From Pelobates cultripes (taxonomy: Eukaryota > Chordata > Amphibia > Anura > Pelobatidae): DNA of 64,000 bases. Below are positions 59,375-64,000 of the stretch, one piece after another. The stretch lies in NCBI GenBank assembly GCA_933207985.1, contig OW240917.1:100882360-100946359 (forward strand). Direction: 5' to 3'. The notes beneath the pieces are model-generated. The model made no database searches and was not told the DNA's origin. It saw only the letters and a program-made list of their open reading frames with translations. Numbering within the stretch: the stretch's first letter is position 1; each line of letters begins with the position of its first letter. The position numbers and the translations under genes are program-made.

Positions 59375-59382
59375 TCCTATGC

Positions 59383-60420
59383 CAAGGGTTGATGAACTTG
59401 TGGAAAGACTTGGGAAAGCCCAGTACCTCACCACACTTTATCTAACAAAGGATTATTGGCAAACACCACAGCCCAGGCAAAGGATATTACTGCCTTCTGT
59501 ACTCCAGATGGACTTTTTCAATGCTAAGTATTACCTTTTGGCTTACATGGGGCTCCAGTAACGTTTAAAAGAATGATGGACAGAATCCAAAAGCCACATA
59601 CCTCTTATGCAGTGGCTTACTTGGATGATGTGGTTATACATATTTAAGATTGGAAGTCTCACTTACAAAGCCTGCAAGCTGTCATTAATTCTATATGAAA
59701 TGCAAACCATAGTAAGTGTACTATTGGCCTAGAGGAGGCCAAGTATCTAGGTTTTTCGATTGGGAGAGGGTTAGTCAAGTCACAACTTGCGAAAGTTGAG
59801 GCCATACAAAATTGGCCTCGACCCTTAACTCAGAAACAGGTTAGGACATTCCTTGGTCTTATTGGCTATTACAGGATATTTATTTAAGTTTGGTACCATA
59901 GCGGGTCTCTTAACTAACTTCACAAAAGCAAAAGCCACTGTTATGGTGAAATGGTCACCAGAAGCTGAGCAGGCATTTCAATGTCTCAAAGAAACCATAT
60001 GCATTCAACCTGTGTTGGTTACACACAATTTTTCCATGGAATTCATCCTACAAACAGATGCATTTGATGTAGGACTTGGAGCAGTGCTGTCACAGGAAAG
60101 TTAAGAGGTAGAGCACCCAATACTGTACATGAGCTGGAAACTTCAACCCAGAGAAAATAATTATTCAACAGTCGAGAAGGAGTGTCTAGCTATTAAGCGG
60201 GCTGTGGAAACTTTCAACTACTACTTGTTGGCAGGAAATTTAAATTAGTAACAGATCACGCACCACTGACTTGGATGAGTCAAAATGAAGAAATCGAAAG
60301 CAGAGTTACTTGCTGGTTCCTTAGTTTACAACCCTATCATTTCTCAATAGAGCACAGGGCTGGCTCTAAACAAGAAAATGCTGATAGCCTTTTATTTAAA
60401 CATACCCTTATGACAATAGT
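59383..60420 (+). pseudogene. Gmr1-like reverse transcriptase part 2 and RNase H
   Basis: RVDELVERLGKAQYLTTLYL (palm, first catalytic Asp replaced in LTKDYW-like box), LPFGL-like block near 59535, and the catalytic YLDDVV at about 59618. Then KYLGFSIGRG, QVRTFLGLIGYYR and, for RNase H, LQTDAFDVGLGAVLSQES, YSTVEKECLAIKRAVE and LVTDHAPLTWM. Stops at about 59645, 59885 and 60102. Ends near 60420 before the polypurine tract. Confidence 0.87.
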
Positions 60421-60439
60421 CGCTCACCTTACTAGGTTT

Positions 60440-60463
60440 GAGCTGGGGGGGGGGGGGGGGATG
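60440..60463 (+). promoter_or_regulatory. Polypurine tract of Gmr1-like element
   Basis: A run of 16 Gs (60445-60460) directly before the 3' LTR start TGTGACAG at 60464, where plus-strand DNA synthesis is primed. Confidence 0.8.
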
Positions 60464-60845
60464 TGTGACAGAGTAAAGGCATTGTTATGGATGGAGTATA
60501 TATTTCTCCAAAAGTTTTGTAATATGTTAGTTAATAGCCCCAGGAAGAAGGTTTATCTGTTCTAGTCAGAGCAATTTTGTAACTTAATATGGGTTCCTGG
60601 GGTGGAGCATTTGGGGTGAAGTTTACATGCAGCACAGCAGGCTCATCTGTTGACAATGATCGGCACAAGGCTGCTAGAAAATGTCCCTGTCAGGGATTGA
60701 CAGGGAGAAGGACAAGCAGTGTGCGAGACTGCATTTCTCTCTACAAGAGTCTTCATATACTGAAGGAGAAAATAAACATTTATTTGAAAAAGGTGTGTGC
60801 TCAAATTATTGATTTGTATTGTTGGCAGAGGGTAAGCCACCCAAC
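60464..60845 (+). repeat. 3' LTR, truncated
   Basis: Matches 49045-49087 plus 50017 to about 50428 of the 5' LTR with moderate divergence and small deletions. It stops after GGTAAGCCACCCAACC; the last about 180 bp of the LTR are missing and different sequence follows. Confidence 0.85.
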
Positions 60846-60930
60846 CATGATGAAAGCTCTCCTTAGAGGCTGAAACGTTGATCTTACTTGGATCTACTTG
60901 AATAAAAGAACATGCCAAAAGAGTTGTGGT
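60846..60930 (+). ncRNA. Hammerhead-like motif in retroelement end
   Basis: TGATGA (60848-60853), a helix AGC-TCT / AGA-G-GCT with loop CCTT, then GAAAC (60872-60876), followed by a poly-A signal-like AATAAA at about 60901. Core boxes are complete except that the C before TGATGA is A and an extra A precedes the helix. This is the best of the hammerhead-like motifs here. Probably the end fragment of a Penelope-like element. Confidence 0.5.
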
Positions 60931-61090
60931 GGGGAAAAAAAGTGTAAATGAAAACCCCTTCCACCTAAAGTAAGTGGATAGTTAATACATTGCTAAACTC
61001 AAATACACACACCAGTGAATAAAAGAAGAAAGATTTACAACCCCAAGAGTGCTGGTATTTCTTTGGATATTATATATATATATATTATTT

Positions 61091-61124
<34 letters not shown>

Positions 61125-63680
61125 CTGCTTTTCCTGTTTGTTTTTCCCTCTATTAGTTAATTTTTCTCACTTGATCTGTGACCAAAATAGCAGGAAAATG
61201 CTTCTACCAGTGTACTTCTTTGTTTTGATTTGCTCTTCAAATCAGAATTTCAGTTCTGAAATTCTACTGAGCCGAAGAAACATTTGGTTTTCCTAAGACA
61301 TTTTCTACCATCGGTTTGGCAAAGCCATATTTTCGGACTGTGCACGTCCTTATTCAGATTTAATAATAGGATAATTGTTTATATTTGATTTCCTTCTTTT
61401 GTCACAGTATGTCACAGTATGTGGCAAAACATTGTATTTCTGATGTAAATATTTCATACCCTGAAAAGAATCAAGAAAAGGAATACATATAATCTCTAAA
61501 AAATAAGCCGTATATATGGCTGAATGAATAAATCAAAACAGACTTATACAAAGAGTGCTGCTCAACATGGGAAAACACTTCTAAGGGGTTTCCCAACCTT
61601 GCAGACTCATTCTGAGCCAAGCCCTGCACAACCTTTCAAGGTCATTCTGAGATGAGTCCACATGGATTTGCTTGGACTATTTTTATTGCATTGTGGTTTT
61701 TATTTTTTCTCAAACGCTTTTTTTTGCCATTTAAAAAAAAAAAATATTCTTAATTATTATTTTCAAAGTTGTGACAGGACAATATTATATTTGTGGGTTT
61801 TTTTTTTTTTTTTAACAGATATTAGTTTTATTACCACCTCCCACTAATGTATTAGGGTGAGGAGGGTAGTTAGATTTTTTTTTTTTTAATTAGGGTTGAA
61901 GGTTGCCAAGGACTTGGGACCCTTAGTTACCTTGAGGGAAAGGGGTGGACATTGTTTTTGGAGGGGGGATGGACAATAGCGTTGTATAATAATATGGTAG
62001 ATTTGAGTCCAATGTTTCAAACACATTCTATACTAATATTTTTTTTAAATAAAAAGTGCTCAGTACTGAAGGGGTTAATGTTCCAATGCTGACATGAAAT
62101 GCCCTGCTCACTTAGAAGTTCTCTACAGCCATTGCAGTTAATTGAACGTGGCATTCTATGTTAGTGTAATAGTCTACAGGGGACAGTCTGACTTGACAGT
62201 ATAGAATGAAATTGGTCCTTAAGGGGTTAATTAAACATGAAAACCTTCAACCCCCAGGGTGGGCTGGTGTAGTTAAATATTACATATATCTAAATGGCAT
62301 GTCATTGTTATTTAATTGACTACAACATTACTAACCTACATGATGTTGAACCCCTTCCACCACAAATCTGAATATACACATTCAAACGTTATTTATTGTT
62401 TTATAGTGCTAAACGGTGCAAAGGAAATAAAAAAATAAAAAACACATACATCTCAATATGCCTTCTATTTTGCTCCAGCACTGATATAAAAAAAAAAAAA
62501 AAAAAGAATTTCTAACTTTGCAGAGTCCTTCTACATCTTTGCAGAGGGACTGTAAAGGGTGCTTTTCCACAACATTCTACAAGCCTTTAACGAAGAGAAT
62601 AGAGAGAGGGCTCTGATCATCACTACTATCAGCAGATTGTACATATAAGGAAAGCCACATAGACTCTAATACATTCTATCCTTTCAATAATTTTGAAATG
62701 ACTGACAATATAAATGAAAAAAAAATTGTATAATTATGGTCATTTGATTAATTATTACTTTCCTTAATGTTCATATTTGGTTGGTTTTTTTTTGCATCTT
62801 TAAAAAAATGAAAAAGAAAACAAACCTGCTCTTTCACTGATTGTTTCATAACCATTATACGTTTTACTACCCTAAAACGCTCTTATTTGTGTTTAGTGAT
62901 GTCTCAAGAGTACAACAGTACCCTCCCTGTACGGGTTTTTATATATAAAATAAAATAATAATATTATTATATAAAAAAAAAAAACATCACCATGAAATAG
63001 TATACAACCTGCCCAACAGACACCAGATGAAAAGGACTCTCTGGGCAGCACAATGACCACGGCAGCATATTGTAGTGGTTATAGTGCTTAGTCTTTGGAT
63101 GTAATTTTCATTCATCTCCATTACTATACCTCTCAAGTGTCCCTATTTAGGAGGGACAGTCCCTATTATGGGTCCAAATTCCTCTGTCCCTCATTTCTAT
63201 TCTAATGACCTTCTTTTATATGAGCTCCATATTGTTGTGTCTGATTGAAAAACAGAGGTCCACAGCAAAAATACTCACAGTATTGCATCTTTAAACTACG
63301 ATAAGTTTAGTTTGTGTAAATAAGATATATTGTTCTTGTTATAAATTCCATTTTACTTGCATAGATTATTATTAGTAAATCATCTTAAATTTCTCAGACT
63401 TCCAAACCCCCATTCACACCCCTAAAATCAAAGTGTCAAAGTATCTTCCTCACTGGCTCACTGGTACTTAAATCCAGAGAGGAGAGTAGGGGGCCCAGGG
63501 ACTCTAATCTGCGCCGCATTCTGTATTCTCCCTGACTCTAGCCAGGGTTTATAATGTCCTCCCTCCTGGGCCAAAGTTAAGAAGGGAAAGGGGATAGTTA
63601 ATTTTTTTAACTGAAATAAATGTTTAACAAACAAAGAAAAGGTGTATAAATGGCGCTATAATTATTTACATGTGTTTTAC
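60931..63680. other. No gene recognised
   Basis: AT-rich unclassified DNA. Contains an AT microsatellite (61072-61122), a lone TTAA MITE end GGTCCTTAAGGGGTTAA (about 62215-62231), many homopolymer runs, and a probable dispersed repeat at about 63120-63210 (TCTCAAGTGTCCCTATTTAG). Confidence 0.5.
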
Positions 63681-63737
63681 ATTGTTATTAACTATGTTAG
63701 GTATTTTAACCTGTTATGTGTACTTGTGTTTTATGCA

Positions 63738-63860
63738 CCTGAGGAAGACCATTATATTGGTTGAAATGCGTTGTGCTACTGTTTTCTATACCTTTATTTA
63801 TTTTATATGTAATAAAGACAGCCTTTTTGAGCTACTTTGGGTTCCTGAAATTCTGTCCAG
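63738..63860 (+). ncRNA. Hammerhead-like motif in retroelement end
   Basis: CTGAGGA, helix GACC/GGTT with an 8-base loop, then GAAAT; an AATAAA follows at about 63810. Same layout as 60846 and 26728. The catalytic core is degenerate (CTGAGGA, GAAAT). Confidence 0.4.
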
Positions 63861-64000
63861 GTGGATTTGAAGCAACTCTTTCCCCGGGGGACCATCATCA
63901 CTGTGGCTACTTGTCGTTTTGGGATTACTCACCTGCCTTTTTAGTAGAGAGCCGACTTATATGGCTATCCAAATTGTGAGTTTTTTCTGTTATACATATA

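Larger units (their letters stand above)
49045..60845 (+). mobile_element. Gmr1-like Ty3/gypsy retrotransposon, multiply interrupted
   Basis: The LTR starts TGTGACAG at 49045 and again at 60464. Between them, all on the plus strand, come a SCAN-like gag, a CCHC knuckle, protease, integrase, then reverse transcriptase and RNase H. Integrase before RT is the reverse of ordinary gypsy order and is the mark of Gmr1-like elements. Insertions: a MITE in the 5' LTR (49088-50016), a DIRS element in integrase (52562-57211), a small hairpin MITE (about 57675-57800) and a hAT element in RT (58582-59374). All genes carry stops or frameshifts; the 3' LTR is truncated. Confidence 0.88.

Noticed and set aside
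61015..61296. Plus-strand frame with hydrophobic YIYIYI stretch as a membrane protein
   Set aside because: The hydrophobic stretch is a translated AT microsatellite (61072-61122).
1..64000. CRISPR array or bacterial defence system
   Set aside because: Tandem repeats here are minisatellites or transposon parts without unique spacers of constant length, and all recognised genes are eukaryotic transposable elements.

Overview
This window looks like intergenic or intronic DNA from a large, repeat-rich vertebrate genome, most likely an anuran amphibian. I see no host protein-coding gene, tRNA, rRNA or CRISPR. The window is a mosaic of transposable elements: two Tc1/mariner elements, three L1/Tx1-type LINEs, an L2 LINE, a CR1/Rex-type LINE fragment, a Penelope-like element with a GIY-YIG domain, DIRS-type tyrosine-recombinase sequences, two Ty3/gypsy elements (one of the Gmr1-like type), two non-autonomous hAT elements and many TTAA- or TA-flanked MITEs. 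This mixture is typical of frogs. The organism call is an inference from repeat content only.

Layout: 1-2.9 kb is unclassified sequence with a 28-bp minisatellite. From 3 to 12.1 kb there is a DIRS-type recombinase gene with a nearly intact Tc1-like element upstream (3259-4819, DD37E spacing). It is split by a 6.3-kb L1/Tx1 LINE (5535-11876) bounded by a perfect 16-bp target duplication. From 12.1 to 18.4 kb there is a TTAA MITE and otherwise unrecognised DNA. A Penelope-like element on the minus strand occupies 18.4-21.2 kb. A second, internally deleted L1/Tx1 LINE lies at 22.5-25.5 kb. A DD34E Tc1 element, split by a piggyBac-like insertion, lies at 27.0-30.2 kb. An old LINE with nested palindromes spans 32.6-35.6 kb. 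An LTR-element fragment with a 16-residue repeat lies at 36.2-37.8 kb. A hAT element lies at 39.3-42.0 kb and an L2 LINE on the minus strand at 42.3-45.8 kb.

The largest structure, 49.0-60.8 kb, is a Gmr1-like Ty3/gypsy element: LTR, SCAN-like gag, protease, integrase, then reverse transcriptase and RNase H. A complete DIRS element (52.56-57.21 kb, opposite strand) interrupts its integrase. A 793-bp hAT element with an exact 8-bp duplication interrupts its reverse transcriptase.

None of the elements has a fully intact gene set. The two Tc1 transposases come closest, with only one or two lesions each. The observations I rate highest are a covarying series of small hairpins with a CTGCG loop near the 3' ends of two LINEs, recurrent hammerhead-like motifs at retroelement termini, and the integrase-before-RT order of the gypsy element together with its SCAN-like gag.
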